NCBI RefSeq assembly: GCF_017874615.1
Contig: NZ_JAGIKV010000007.1
Coordinates: 248,001-312,000 of the forward strand
Origin: Paenibacillus xylanexedens
GTDB taxonomy: Bacteria > Bacillota > Bacilli > Paenibacillales > Paenibacillaceae
Reading direction: 5' to 3'
DNA: 64,000 nt
Shown here piece after piece: positions 34,357 through 44,500 of this stretch (positions are counted from its first letter, which is position 1; each line of letters starts with the position of its first letter). The notes under the pieces were generated by a model. That model did not search any database. It was not told the DNA's origin and worked only from the letters and a program-made list of their open reading frames with translations. The position numbers were made by a program, and so were the translations under genes.

Positions 34357-36084
34357 ATGTTGGATGTTATGTATGTCATCAAACTCTTTCATAGAATCGA
34401 TAGAAAAAATTTAAACGTATATATTTTTACAAGCTTACTTACTGCACCCTTGTTATTTATCGAGTTGTTTTTCACCAAATATGTAATCGATATCATCCAG
34501 AATTATCATGACTTTCAATTTTACCACATATTAATTACGGTTACACTACTTATGATCTTGTTGTATATCAGCGGTTTTAATAGTTCTATGAAAGCGATAG
34601 CATCTACGAATCTTACAATTACTAGCCTTATAGAATTAGAGAATAGTATTCTGTTAAAAACATCTAAGCTCACAATGTTGGATATAGAAAATCCACAAAT
34701 TAAAACTAAACGAGAAAAAGCAAGACGTTTTTCGCTGTTCGGATTAATGGATCAATGGTTTTCCTTTATTATTAACTTTTTTATAGTGGGAACATTGGCG
34801 CTTATAGTATGTTTATACGGTTTTTACTATTTAGTTATTGCAATTTTTATTGTATTAATCATCCAATTAACTATTTCAAGCTATGTATCAAAGAAGGTTG
34901 AGTACATTCGCCAAAGCCAAAGCTCCTCTCAACGAGTTATTAATTATTTAGTCGAATTGCTTACAAATAGAAATACGACTCAAGAAGTTAGGATATATGG
35001 AATGCAATCTTATTTATACAATGAAATAAAGGGGATTTTTATAAAAAATTATGAGGTAATTCAAAAAAAAGTTATATTCTCGGAATCCATAAATTTCACA
35101 CAGAATTCAATTAACACATTATTAAATGGTGGCACGCTTATAGCGCTTGTTTTAGTACTTGGAAGTAATGGGAGTAGTGTTGGATTATTTGTAATATTAT
35201 TTCAAATTACAAATCAATTGTTTGTTACAATTCCATCATTGAAAAAGGGGTTTACAGATTATACAGCAAGTAGATTGCGCTTTCAAGATTATCTATCCTA
35301 TATAAAATTAGACGAACAAACTACTTTGATGCAAGATATCAAAGGGAAAACGGGTCTTATAGGAGTGGAGATAAATAACATTAATTTTAGTTACGGTGAT
35401 AAATCTAAAAAAGTCTTAAAAAATATTGATATAAATATTAATCCTGGTGAACGAATTGCTTTTGTAGGTGATAATGGATCAGGCAAAAGTACACTTGTTA
35501 AGTTGATTTTAGGTTTATATAATCCAACCGATGGAAATGTAGATTGGATTAAAGATGGCCATAGACTGAATGGAAACCAAAAGAATATAAGAGTTGTATT
35601 TCAAGACTTCGCACAATTGCTTAGACCCATACGTGAAAATGTTGCATTAGGTGATATTACAGCAATTAACGATGATTCAAGGTTAATAACTGCAATAGAA
35701 AAAGCAAAAACGGATATTAACGGTACAGATCTGGATAAAATGCTCGGACCTCAGTTTGGAGGAGTTGATTTATCTGGCGGGCAATGGCAAAAACTCGCCA
35801 TTGCAAGGGCGTATTTAAATGAAAGTTCTCTAACTATCTTTGATGAACCAACTGCCGCAATGGATCCATATTCGGAACAGAACGCATTTAACACATTTAT
35901 TTTGTTAGGGGATAAGCAAACTTCAATTATAGTTACGCATAGACTATATATGGCTAAACAAGTAGACAAAATATTTTTATTTGAGGATGGAGAGATCATT
36001 GAAAGCGGAACTCATGAAGAACTAGTAAAAAAGAATGGCAAGTACAAAAAAATGTATGATTTTCAATCTTCATTGTATATTTAA
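34357..36084 (+). CDS. ABC exporter half-transporter 1
   Basis: 575 residues: about six membrane helices (1-320) and a C-terminal ATPase with Walker A GDNGSGKST, Q-loop VVFQDFAQ, signature LSGGQWQKLAIARA, Walker B LTIFDEPTAAMD and the switch His in IVTHRL. This is the type IV exporter fold that moves peptides, lipids or drugs out. It is directly followed (13 bp) by a second half-transporter, so they probably form a heterodimer exporting the cluster product. Confidence 0.92.
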   Translation: MLDVMYVIKLFHRIDRKNLNVYIFTSLLTAPLLFIELFFTKYVIDIIQNYHDFQFYHILITVTLLMILLYISGFNSSMKAIASTNLTITSLIELENSILLKTSKLTMLDIENPQIKTKREKARRFSLFGLMDQWFSFIINFFIVGTLALIVCLYGFYYLVIAIFIVLIIQLTISSYVSKKVEYIRQSQSSSQRVINYLVELLTNRNTTQEVRIYGMQSYLYNEIKGIFIKNYEVIQKKVIFSESINFTQNSINTLLNGGTLIALVLVLGSNGSSVGLFVILFQITNQLFVTIPSLKKGFTDYTASRLRFQDYLSYIKLDEQTTLMQDIKGKTGLIGVEINNINFSYGDKSKKVLKNIDININPGERIAFVGDNGSGKSTLVKLILGLYNPTDGNVDWIKDGHRLNGNQKNIRVVFQDFAQLLRPIRENVALGDITAINDDSRLITAIEKAKTDINGTDLDKMLGPQFGGVDLSGGQWQKLAIARAYLNESSLTIFDEPTAAMDPYSEQNAFNTFILLGDKQTSIIVTHRLYMAKQVDKIFLFEDGEIIESGTHEELVKKNGKYKKMYDFQSSLYI

Positions 36085-36097
36085 GGAAGGAGAGTCT

Positions 36098-37870
36098 ATG
36101 CTAAAAAAAAATATTTTTAATATCCTTCTGATAGTAGTGAAAATTTTCAGGAAAAACAAGCTTGTTTCTTCACTTGTTTTAGTGATTCCTTTGATCAGTG
36201 GTTTATTAACATTCTTTTCTTATAATGCACAAGTAAAGTTAATTGATATAGTTACTATGGGGTCGAAAAATTATAATCTTTCTCAAGTTTTTGAACTAGC
36301 TCTCATACCGGTATTATTGTACGTAGGAGTTGCTGCCATTCAAAACTTATTAGCTAGTATAACTGAAATTGTTAAAAACAAAATGAATGCAAGTATTACT
36401 ATTTCATTCCAGTCAGATATCATTGATATTGCGAATAGTATTGATTATGAAAATTTTGATGATGAACAATTTACTAATAAACTACAAAGAGCGAAGAACT
36501 TTGTTGGAGAAGATCTGGATGGAATAACTGGTTTTTTGGTTTCCAGTGTAGGGATAATTTCATCTCTTTTTAGTATTATATGGCTGTCAGCTACATCAGG
36601 ATATTATTTGATTAGCCTACTAATTTTTATCATGATAATCGTCACATTATCAATTCGTCTCTTTTCTGAGGTGAAAGTAAGAAAAGTTGGAAGGGAAATA
36701 ACTTTAGACGGAAGAATGGGTGACTATCTTTCAAAATCTTTAGAGGAACATAGCACTCTTCGCGAAATGAAGATTTATAGATCTGTAGATTATTTTATCG
36801 ATTTATGGAAAGGAACTATGAAAAAACAGCACAACAAGAGATATGGAGCGAGAAAGTTTGAAATAAAAACAGGGATGATTGTAGCTTTGATACAAACTGG
36901 AACCATTTATATTGTATTGGTTTATCTGTTGAAAGGAATTAAGGAAACAAACTCTGTTTCTATAGGTACTGTTGCTGTTTTATTTTTAGCTTTATTAACA
37001 TGTGGTAATAAGATAATGAGTCTAACCTGGCCACTTAGCAAACTTTATATTAGCAGCAGTAAACTATACGATTTAAATGAGGTACTAGAACTTAAGAAAA
37101 ATATTATTAAAGAGAGTAATACGAACAAAAAAACATTATCACTGACACCAATCGATCTAACAAACATCTATTTCAAGTACAAAAATTCAGAAGAATTTAT
37201 ACTCTCAAATATAAATATGAGAATTAATCATGGGGAAAAAATAGCGATAGTAGGTGAGAATGGAGCTGGAAAATCAACTCTAATTAAATTGATACTAGGT
37301 CAGTACAAATCAACTTTAGGTACTGTGTTGTGGAACGGCAATGATAAACCTCAAGGAAAAGTTTCTGTTGTCTTTCAAAATTTCATAAAGTTTGAACTAT
37401 CATTAAGAGAAAATATTATATTGGGAAATGTGGAAGAGGAAATTGATGATGACAAAATTATAATGATATTAGAAAAGTGTGAGCTGATGGACCTATATCA
37501 TGAACTTGGTGGGTTGGATGTTAAACTAGGCCAGATATATGAGGGGGGTAGACAACTATCTGGTGGACAGTGGCAGAAATTAGCAATAGCGAGAGCGCTA
37601 TATAATAATGCAGACTTGATTATTTTAGATGAACCTACTTCAGCAATTGATCCGATTTCCGAATTGCAAATTTATCAGAAATTGTTGGAGCTTTGTGAAG
37701 ATAAAACAGCAATTTTCATTTCACACAGATTAGGATGGACGAAAAATGTTGACCGAATATTTGTGATAGAAAATGGATCTATAGTTGAGGTAGGTAACCA
37801 TAATGATCTAATTTCTCATAACGGAATATATGCTAATATGTTTTCTTTACAAGCTTCTTGGTATAAATGA
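36098..37870 (+). CDS. ABC exporter half-transporter 2
   Basis: 590 residues from ATG 36098 behind AAGGAAGGAG. Membrane domain (about 1-330) and ATPase with Walker A GENGAGKST, signature LSGGQWQKLAIARA, Walker B LIILDEPTSAID and switch His in FISHRL. It has the same architecture and similar length as the preceding gene and is likely its partner. Both ATP sites look intact by motif. Confidence 0.92.
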   Translation: MLKKNIFNILLIVVKIFRKNKLVSSLVLVIPLISGLLTFFSYNAQVKLIDIVTMGSKNYNLSQVFELALIPVLLYVGVAAIQNLLASITEIVKNKMNASITISFQSDIIDIANSIDYENFDDEQFTNKLQRAKNFVGEDLDGITGFLVSSVGIISSLFSIIWLSATSGYYLISLLIFIMIIVTLSIRLFSEVKVRKVGREITLDGRMGDYLSKSLEEHSTLREMKIYRSVDYFIDLWKGTMKKQHNKRYGARKFEIKTGMIVALIQTGTIYIVLVYLLKGIKETNSVSIGTVAVLFLALLTCGNKIMSLTWPLSKLYISSSKLYDLNEVLELKKNIIKESNTNKKTLSLTPIDLTNIYFKYKNSEEFILSNINMRINHGEKIAIVGENGAGKSTLIKLILGQYKSTLGTVLWNGNDKPQGKVSVVFQNFIKFELSLRENIILGNVEEEIDDDKIIMILEKCELMDLYHELGGLDVKLGQIYEGGRQLSGGQWQKLAIARALYNNADLIILDEPTSAIDPISELQIYQKLLELCEDKTAIFISHRLGWTKNVDRIFVIENGSIVEVGNHNDLISHNGIYANMFSLQASWYK

Positions 37871-37889
37871 TGTACTGGAGGAAAACTTA

Positions 37890-38948
37890 TTGAAAATTAT
37901 TTTACCAATAAACAGGAACATACCTTATGGCGGAATGCTTAGAGATATGAATCGAATAGTGGCGATAACCTCGAATTCTCTCGCGTTACCGTGGTATATT
38001 AACAATTTTATCCCCCAGTTAATGTACGATACTTTTAATATTCATTGTTATGATGCTGAAAATACTTATGAAATTTTCAATATTTACGATGAAGTAGCAG
38101 AATTTAAATTACTCGAAATAGGGGATGATTTACAAAGCATTATTGAATCTTTAAAAAAGGAAGAATATGTCTTAGTGAATTGGGACAGATATTACGTTAA
38201 ACAATCAAATGATTATCTGAAAAAACATCAGTATCAAGAGGCACTCATTTATGGATTTGATTCAGGTAAGAACAGTTTTAATTATCATGAAAGTTTAATT
38301 AACAACAAAGATTATGATACTAGTGAAATCGCGTATGACGATTTATATCTAGCTCTTAGGCAAAGCCTCGAGAAAACTCAGCAGATGGAGGCGCGCAATT
38401 GGCAATTTGCATTTTCTCATCCCTTCTCATCCTTTTCGATTAAAAAGCAATTTCCAAAATTGAATCTGCGGAAAATGTATCATAATTTCTATACACAACT
38501 TCAAGGAGCCGAGATCGAATTCTCTTATGGAGGTAACGTTAAGAAAAAGTACTATAGTGGAATGATGATTTTTAAAGGGTTACAAACTCTTTTAAACGAT
38601 CTTGAAAACAATGAATCATTAGAAAGATATAACCAAGCAATATGGAGTATTAAAATATTCTCACAGCATATGAAAAGTCATGAAGTACGATTTAAATATG
38701 TAATGGAGCAAAATTATATTTTTTTTGAGCAAGATATATTCGATCAGATTGAATTAGTTAGTCGCAAATTGATGATTTTTTTCTCTTTATTACGTAAGTA
38801 CGCAGTAACGCTAAGTAAAATTGATTTATCTCGAGCAAGGGAATTACTGATTGAAATTAAAGAATTATATCTCCTTTTTCTAAAAAGGGCAAATATCTTG
38901 ATTGAAAATGCAATAGTAAACACAAAGAATAATTATGGAGATGAGTGA
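37890..38948 (+). CDS. BtrH_N-like protein within the cluster
   Basis: 352 residues from TTG 37890 behind GGAGGAAAA; an open frame extends upstream into the ABC gene but lacks a ribosome site. It shares the pattern of the proteins at 26314 and 54619: VLVNWDRYYVKQSNDYLKK, EALIYGFDSGKNSF, and a long helical C-terminal half. The His of HDLFIYGY in the paralogue is not kept. BtrH-type proteins in butirosin synthesis transfer acyl chains from carrier protein. A catalytic Cys is not obvious here, so a structural, binding or immunity role is also possible. Confidence 0.55.
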   Translation: MKIILPINRNIPYGGMLRDMNRIVAITSNSLALPWYINNFIPQLMYDTFNIHCYDAENTYEIFNIYDEVAEFKLLEIGDDLQSIIESLKKEEYVLVNWDRYYVKQSNDYLKKHQYQEALIYGFDSGKNSFNYHESLINNKDYDTSEIAYDDLYLALRQSLEKTQQMEARNWQFAFSHPFSSFSIKKQFPKLNLRKMYHNFYTQLQGAEIEFSYGGNVKKKYYSGMMIFKGLQTLLNDLENNESLERYNQAIWSIKIFSQHMKSHEVRFKYVMEQNYIFFEQDIFDQIELVSRKLMIFFSLLRKYAVTLSKIDLSRARELLIEIKELYLLFLKRANILIENAIVNTKNNYGDE

Positions 38949-40063
38949 AAATTATGAAAGAAGCTGCTATTCAAACATTTATTTTAGAGTGTATTAACTT
39001 TAAGAATTATGATAATGAATTACTCAAAAATACTATCGGTGAAATTTCAGATTGGGATTTACTGCTGGATATTATTAACCACCACAGAATAGGCGGTATT
39101 GTATATAGTGTTTTAGTGGACTCGCAATTATTAGACCTTGCAGATTCCTCATTTAAAAGTAAGTTGTCAATGGTTTTTGAGAATAACAAAACAAAAAATG
39201 ATGACCTTACAAAAATACTCAAACATCTTGGAAGTGAGATTGAAAATGAATCATACAATTATGCTTTTTTAAAAGGTTCATATCTAATTCCTAAATTATA
39301 TGCAAAAGGGCAAAGAATTTCTAACGACATTGATATATTAATATCTCAAAAAGACATTGATAAAATTGATGTTTATTTAAAAAAAATGAATTTTGTTCAA
39401 AAAGTTTATAGAGATAAAGCAGGATGGGTAGAACCAACTAGAAAAGAGAAAATTTTTGCTAGAATGAATTATGGTGAGTTGCTTCCTTATTTTAGAGATT
39501 ATGGGCTAAAAGGGATTGAAACTGCGATTGTTGACGTAAATATTTCACTTGATTTTCAAGCAAAATACAATTTGAGTTTAGTAGATCGCATGTTAGAGAA
39601 TACTTTTTCTTATGATATTAATGGAACATCCCTTTGTACATTAAATAGAGAAGATTTTCTGATTCACTTGTGTGCTCATTTGTTTAAAGAAGCAACAATT
39701 TACGATTGGGTGAAAGAAAATAGGGACACTCATTTATACAAATACTGTGACATATATGCATTTTTGCTCGAAGTAGAAGAAGATTTTTTTGAAAAATTTA
39801 ATAATAAAGTTTTGGAATATGGATTAGAAAAAGAATGTTATTTTACCTTGATTAACTCAATAAAATTATTTCCATACCTTGCTAAGAGAAAGGGGATAAA
39901 CATACTATTAGAAAACATTAAACCCAATGACTTAAATTATTTTAACATAATTTATTGGCCGCTAGAGAAAAAGTCATTTTCCCACAATTGTGAATTTATA
40001 AGTTGGGTATTCTGTGACGATAAGCTTAAAATGCTGAGGGAGATCGAAAATGTCACAAGTTGA
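38945..40063 (+). CDS. Nucleotidyltransferase-fold protein (NTP_transf_5 type)
   Basis: 372 residues. Starts at GTG 38945 overlapping the previous stop (GTGA), or at ATG 38954. Resembles the uncharacterised nucleotidyltransferase family often found near lasso-peptide and NRPS genes: FLKGSYLIPKLYAKGQRISNDIDILIS (around residues 100-127), where the D-I-D pair would bind metal, and LIHLCAHLFKEATIYDWV further on. The G-S motif of the pol-beta fold appears as KGSY. It probably nucleotidylates a sugar, an alcohol or the product; inference. Confidence 0.65.
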   Translation: MKIMKEAAIQTFILECINFKNYDNELLKNTIGEISDWDLLLDIINHHRIGGIVYSVLVDSQLLDLADSSFKSKLSMVFENNKTKNDDLTKILKHLGSEIENESYNYAFLKGSYLIPKLYAKGQRISNDIDILISQKDIDKIDVYLKKMNFVQKVYRDKAGWVEPTRKEKIFARMNYGELLPYFRDYGLKGIETAIVDVNISLDFQAKYNLSLVDRMLENTFSYDINGTSLCTLNREDFLIHLCAHLFKEATIYDWVKENRDTHLYKYCDIYAFLLEVEEDFFEKFNNKVLEYGLEKECYFTLINSIKLFPYLAKRKGINILLENIKPNDLNYFNIIYWPLEKKSFSHNCEFISWVFCDDKLKMLREIENVTS

Positions 40064-40925
40064 TGTCTTAAGGAAAAGTGATTTTGATGACTTACTTTCA
40101 TTTTCTTGTGTAGAAAACTATATATCTGCACATCTAAAAAAAGAAGGATTTAATATTTCTTTACTTTATTATTTGAGTTTTGCTCCATTCAAGAGCCTTT
40201 ATCAGGACTTTACTAATAATCACATTGAGTATGCCCGCTTAAGTAGCATTACACGTATTCAGGATTTGGCAGTAAAGGAAAATATTATTGATATGAATTG
40301 GAGTAATGAGACAGATATCAATGAGATGTTTAATGCAAATAATCACAATTTACTAGTTGGGGTGAATCTGAAATACTTCCATGATAAGTACAAAATTTAC
40401 CCTTGGCGTGATGATCATTACGTATATATAAGAAAATTAGACGAAGATATATATCATTATTTGAACGACAATCCCAAGGATGAAGGCATTGTCACGAGGG
40501 AGCAGTTTCAACAGTTATATAACGGTCAGTGCATAAAATATCATTTGATCAATCATGATAAAATCACAAAAAAAGAAGATTTGCTGTTTAAATTCTGTAG
40601 CACTTTAAAAATACCAGAAAATTCAATGGATATTAATGTCTCATTACTGGGCAAAACCGATGCTGTTCAAATAAGGGACTTTCTTGGAGTTATTCGTATA
40701 AGCAGAATGAGAGTAGAACGGTTCATGAATAATTATTTTCAAGTAGATTACATTGGCCCATATATAAACGAAATTTCAAAATTATATGCACTTGTAGAAT
40801 ACCAGCGTCTAAGAAAGAAACTAGATTTGAATTATATTAATGAATCAATTAAAAAGCTTTATTCCATGGACATGGAAATTTCCGAAAAAATTAAGAATAC
40901 AATTGGGGGAGTATACAATGATTGA
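40050..40925 (+). CDS. BtrH_N-like acyltransferase candidate with Cys and His
   Basis: 291 residues from ATG 40050 behind GAGGGAGA, overlapping the previous gene by 14 bp and the ACP gene by 8 bp. Near the N-terminus [12 protein letters not shown] puts C20 where BtrH_N/C39-like proteins hold the nucleophile. DDHYVYI supplies H123, after [11 protein letters not shown]. In butirosin synthesis BtrH transfers an aminoacyl chain from the ACP BtrI to the aminoglycoside. The tight overlap with an ACP gene here argues for the same kind of acyl transfer. Remote homology read by eye, so moderate certainty. Confidence 0.6.
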
Positions 40926-41160
40926 ATTAGTAACTGAAAGAGCACTAAGCTCTATTGAATCACTTTCTATCCAAGGCAATGGTGTTAATATAACTGATAC
41001 ATTAGCCTCGATTGGAATTGACTCATTGAAAATGGTTGAGCTAATTATTGCTTTAGAGGACGAGTTTCAAATAGAGTTTAATAATTCTACATTAGATCCT
41101 TCGAAATTAATAAAGGTAGAAGATGTTTTGGAATTAATTTATCATACCTTAAAAGTATAA
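40918..41160 (+). CDS. Acyl carrier protein 1
   Basis: 80 residues. ATG 40918 lies inside the end of the preceding gene. The phosphopantetheine site is S36 in [10 protein letters not shown], followed by the acidic helix typical of ACPs ([13 protein letters not shown]). Probably charged by the AMP ligase encoded 16 bp downstream and read by the BtrH_N-like protein just upstream. Confidence 0.9.
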
Positions 41161-41175
41161 CGATTTGGAGACTAT

Positions 41176-42648
41176 ATGAGAAAGATGAATAGAATTTGGG
41201 ATTTTATAAGTACTTATATTAATAATCATTCAAGTTCAATTATTTCCGATCACTTAATCTCTAAAAGCTATAAGGAAATTCTTGAAACTGTAGATTTAGT
41301 TGGTAATAAATTGAAGTTAGCTATTCGCCCAAAGTCGAAATGCATTATTTTGTGCGAGCGAGAATTTAATACTATGCTAGCAGTCCTCGCCTGTTGGAAA
41401 GCAGATATTGTTCCTATAATACTTTCAAATAACTATGGAGTCGAGCACGGTAAAAAAATAATTGAGAAATCCCGTCCGCATTTATTTATATGTGATAATA
41501 ATAAGAATTTTGTTGATCCAGCATTGGATACTAACTTACCCGTATTTTCCATCACAAACGGAGAATTGACTGGGAAAATAGATACCCATGCGCCAGAGTA
41601 CATCCTTGAGGATGTAGCGTTAATTATGTTTACCTCAGGTACTACTGGGGAGCCTAAAGGTGCTCTTATCACTGAAAAAGGATTAATTGCAAATGTAGAC
41701 GATATTGCTCACTATTTTAATATTAATGACAAAGATAAAATATTAATTTCGAGGCCCTTATACCATAGTGGAGTAATAACTGGGGAACTTTTGGTGTCAT
41801 TGGTCAAAGGAGTAAACATCCAATTTCTGGACCAGAAATACAATCCACGAATTATCATGGAAGAGATTCTAAAGAATGAAATTACTGTATTTGGCGGTAC
41901 TCCTACTTTATTGCATCATTTAGCGTTTTTCACAAAAAGAAGCGCTAAAAAACTTGGAATCAGAGTAATTGCCATAAGCGGTGAGTGCTTATCAGCCTAT
42001 ATCGCAAAAGAGATCAGGCATGTATTTGGGGGTATCGATATTTACCACGTATATGGACTTACAGAAGCCGCTCCCAGAGTCAGCTGCTTATCGCCAAATC
42101 TATTCGATCAATATCCTGAATCTGTAGGCCAGTCTTTAAGATCAGTAGAATTGAGAATAGTTGATGATATGGGAAACACCGTAGGTCCGAATATTGATGG
42201 AAACTTGCTTGTTAGAGGTCCTAATATAATGAAAGGATACTACAATAGTAATAGTACGCCAATAATTGATGGATGGTTATGGACAAAAGACATTGCTTGC
42301 GTAGATGATGCGGGGTTAATATTCATTAAGGCTCGAGCTGATGAAATGATTATAAAAGGCGGCATGAATATATATCCACAAGAAATTGAAAGATTACTTA
42401 TGATGAATCCTGATATTAAAGACATTATAGCATATGGGATTCGTAAAAAAGAGGGAATGCGTATTGGTATTAATATCGTTTTATCGGAGAATGTTTCTCT
42501 TGATAAACGTGAGATTATGTCAATATGCTCGAAGTCACTTTCCCCGTATCTATTGCCTGATGAAATAAACGTTGTTAAGACTATTGATAAAAATGCTTCT
42601 GGTAAAGTTATCAGACCTAAAATCAAAGTGAATTGGATGGGATCATAA
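41176..42648 (+). CDS. Acyl/aminoacyl-AMP ligase (ANL superfamily)
   Basis: 490 residues. Adenylation motifs: MFTSGTTGEPKGALI (A3, about 151-165), YHVYGLTEAAPR (A5), DGWLWTKDIACVDDAG (A7) and RADEMIIKGGMNIYPQEIE (A8). The catalytic Lys of A10 is K477 in NASGKVIRPK. It activates a carboxylic acid as acyl-AMP and passes it to a carrier protein; ACP genes sit directly before and after (the second starts at the next base). The substrate code cannot be read with confidence. Confidence 0.9.
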   Translation: MRKMNRIWDFISTYINNHSSSIISDHLISKSYKEILETVDLVGNKLKLAIRPKSKCIILCEREFNTMLAVLACWKADIVPIILSNNYGVEHGKKIIEKSRPHLFICDNNKNFVDPALDTNLPVFSITNGELTGKIDTHAPEYILEDVALIMFTSGTTGEPKGALITEKGLIANVDDIAHYFNINDKDKILISRPLYHSGVITGELLVSLVKGVNIQFLDQKYNPRIIMEEILKNEITVFGGTPTLLHHLAFFTKRSAKKLGIRVIAISGECLSAYIAKEIRHVFGGIDIYHVYGLTEAAPRVSCLSPNLFDQYPESVGQSLRSVELRIVDDMGNTVGPNIDGNLLVRGPNIMKGYYNSNSTPIIDGWLWTKDIACVDDAGLIFIKARADEMIIKGGMNIYPQEIERLLMMNPDIKDIIAYGIRKKEGMRIGINIVLSENVSLDKREIMSICSKSLSPYLLPDEINVVKTIDKNASGKVIRPKIKVNWMGS

Positions 42649-42900
42649 ATGGAAAATTATGAGGAGAAATTAAGAGAGATTATAGGATCTGTTGTTCCAT
42701 TAACAATTTCAATTTCAGAAGTGGATCTGGATACTGATTTTCGAATGATTGGTATGGATTCATTAGCCTTTATAAATTTAGTGACAAGGATTGAAGATTC
42801 ATTTGAAATTATATTTCCAGATGAAAAGCTAATAATCGAAGAAGCATCGACAATACAAAAGTTATTAGTCATTATTCAAGAATGCGAAAATAACGGCTAA
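42649..42900 (+). CDS. Acyl carrier protein 2
   Basis: 83 residues; its ATG directly follows the stop of the ligase. Phosphopantetheine site S38 in GMDSLAFINLV. It differs clearly from ACP 1, so the two carriers may hold different acyl units or serve different steps. Confidence 0.9.
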   Translation: MENYEEKLREIIGSVVPLTISISEVDLDTDFRMIGMDSLAFINLVTRIEDSFEIIFPDEKLIIEEASTIQKLLVIIQECENNG

Positions 42901-42929
42901 AGAATTTAATTAAACATGGAGGTGCTACC

Positions 42930-43889
42930 TTGCATATTGGATTAGTCTTACCGGATATGGCTTATAATTCTTATCTTCATGGAATGATCTGGGGCGAAGA
43001 AATCGACGCAAACGGTCTGAAAGCGGCTTTTGAAAGAATACCAGGTATTAACGTTGATATTGTTTCGCCAAATATTTTGAAATATATAGAAGAATCTGAC
43101 GGTAATATGAGATATGATATTTTGATTCATTTTGATTTCCCTACTTTTAAAATAGATAGTGCCTTTAATATCCTTTTTTTTCAACAGTATTATGATGATA
43201 AGTTGATAAATCAGGCTCAACCATCATTTTCTTTATTTGATTTAGTTATTACAAACAGTAAGTCTACGGCTGACAAGTTTGATAATGTGTATTATTTCCC
43301 TCTCGCGGTTGATGAAGAAAAGTTCAGTGCTGGACCATCGATTGATGACTATCAGTGCGATGTAGTTTTTATAGGTAATACTAGAATGAGAACTCTGGAA
43401 CAATACAATCAGTATTTATTACCGGCAACAGATTACAACTTACAGATTTATGGATCTGGATGGCGGGATCCTTTATTCGATGAGTACCATCGATATTATA
43501 AAGGGAGCGTAACAATTGATCAGATGATTGAAATATATCGATCAGCGCGGATTGTTCTCAGTATTCATAATGAAAATTATACAAATAACTTTGGGCTCGT
43601 AACGAATCGAATATTCCACACAATTTCAACTGGTGTGGTACTCATTTCTGATATTCATCCTGTTATGATGGAAATGTTCCCCGAGGGGTGTGGTGTTATG
43701 TACACTGAAGGGAATGATCACACTAGAGATATCATAAGTAGCCTATTAAATGATCCTTATAGACAACAAGAAATTATTGCTAAAGGACGCGAGATTTTAT
43801 ATAAAGAACATACGTGGGGGAAGCGTGTCGAATACTTATTATCGCTGATAGCATATAACAGTAATAAATTGATAACTCGACTTTTATAA
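42930..43889 (+). CDS. CgeB-type glycosyltransferase (GT-B)
   Basis: 319 residues from TTG 42930 behind GGAGGTG. Resembles spore maturation protein CgeB and related GT4-like transferases: FDLVITNSKSTADKF, CDVVFIGNTR, NLQIYGSGWRDP, ARIVLSIHNEN and the late NRIFHTISTGVVLISD with the EMFPEGCGVMYTE donor-site region. It is the second glycosyltransferase of the cluster. The main same-strand run ends here with a long hairpin. Confidence 0.82.
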   Translation: MHIGLVLPDMAYNSYLHGMIWGEEIDANGLKAAFERIPGINVDIVSPNILKYIEESDGNMRYDILIHFDFPTFKIDSAFNILFFQQYYDDKLINQAQPSFSLFDLVITNSKSTADKFDNVYYFPLAVDEEKFSAGPSIDDYQCDVVFIGNTRMRTLEQYNQYLLPATDYNLQIYGSGWRDPLFDEYHRYYKGSVTIDQMIEIYRSARIVLSIHNENYTNNFGLVTNRIFHTISTGVVLISDIHPVMMEMFPEGCGVMYTEGNDHTRDIISSLLNDPYRQQEIIAKGREILYKEHTWGKRVEYLLSLIAYNSNKLITRLL

Positions 43890-43902
43890 AAGTATTGCCC
43901 TC

Positions 43903-43947
43903 GACAGTCTTTCTTTTTTGAAATTTTTTCAAAAAAGAAAAACTGTC
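43903..43947. terminator. Long palindromic hairpin after the main operon
   Basis: GACAGTCTTTCTTTTTTGAA (43903-43922) pairs with TTCAAAAAAGAAAAACTGTC (43928-43947), one mismatch, short loop. The internal T run could end transcription in either direction. Confidence 0.7.
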
Positions 43948-44123
43948 ATGGGAAAATACCACACAAGGTTACTGGGGTGACCTATATATTCCAATTGAGT
44001 TATTTTTTTATTGTTTACTTAATACTACATCGAAAGCTTATGCCTTATCTATTGTAGGGATATTATCATGAAATACTTAGTACAGACTAACTTTTTTAGA
44101 CTGAACTTTTGAATTACATTCGT

Positions 44124-44440
44124 TTATAAAGTCAATCTATGAACTCCATAGGACTGGTATTGAAGCGTTTCATAAAGGGCAGCTACGTAAATGCGAATGT
44201 GGTAAAACTTCTTGTAAAAGACTTTGTGAACAACATCGCTTTTTAGCCATCTCCATAGCCCTTCAACTAGGTTGAGCTTGAGCAGGAAATAAACTGCTAA
44301 AAAGACCTGAAGGCCAAATAAGACGTCTCGTATTCCTTAGAAATTCGTCTGCTCATTGGCCAGGATCAGCCAGCATGGGCATCAAGATTTTTTTGGACGC
44401 TGAACATGAACATCCATTATTGTATAGCTTGCCTGAGTTT
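44124..44440 (-). mobile_element. IS630-family transposase 3' remnant
   Basis: On the minus strand the final segment of an IS630-type transposase is readable: LNLVEGLWRWLKSDVVHKVF (compare LNPIEGLWKWLKS), then FYHIRIYVAALYETL, stop at 44124. The upstream part (to about 44440) is scrambled. This separates the main operon from the methyltransferase gene. Confidence 0.72.
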
Positions 44441-44500
44441 GAAGCACACGCTCTAGTTAACAAATTCAATTGTTAATAAAAACTTAAAATGAGGTTGGTT

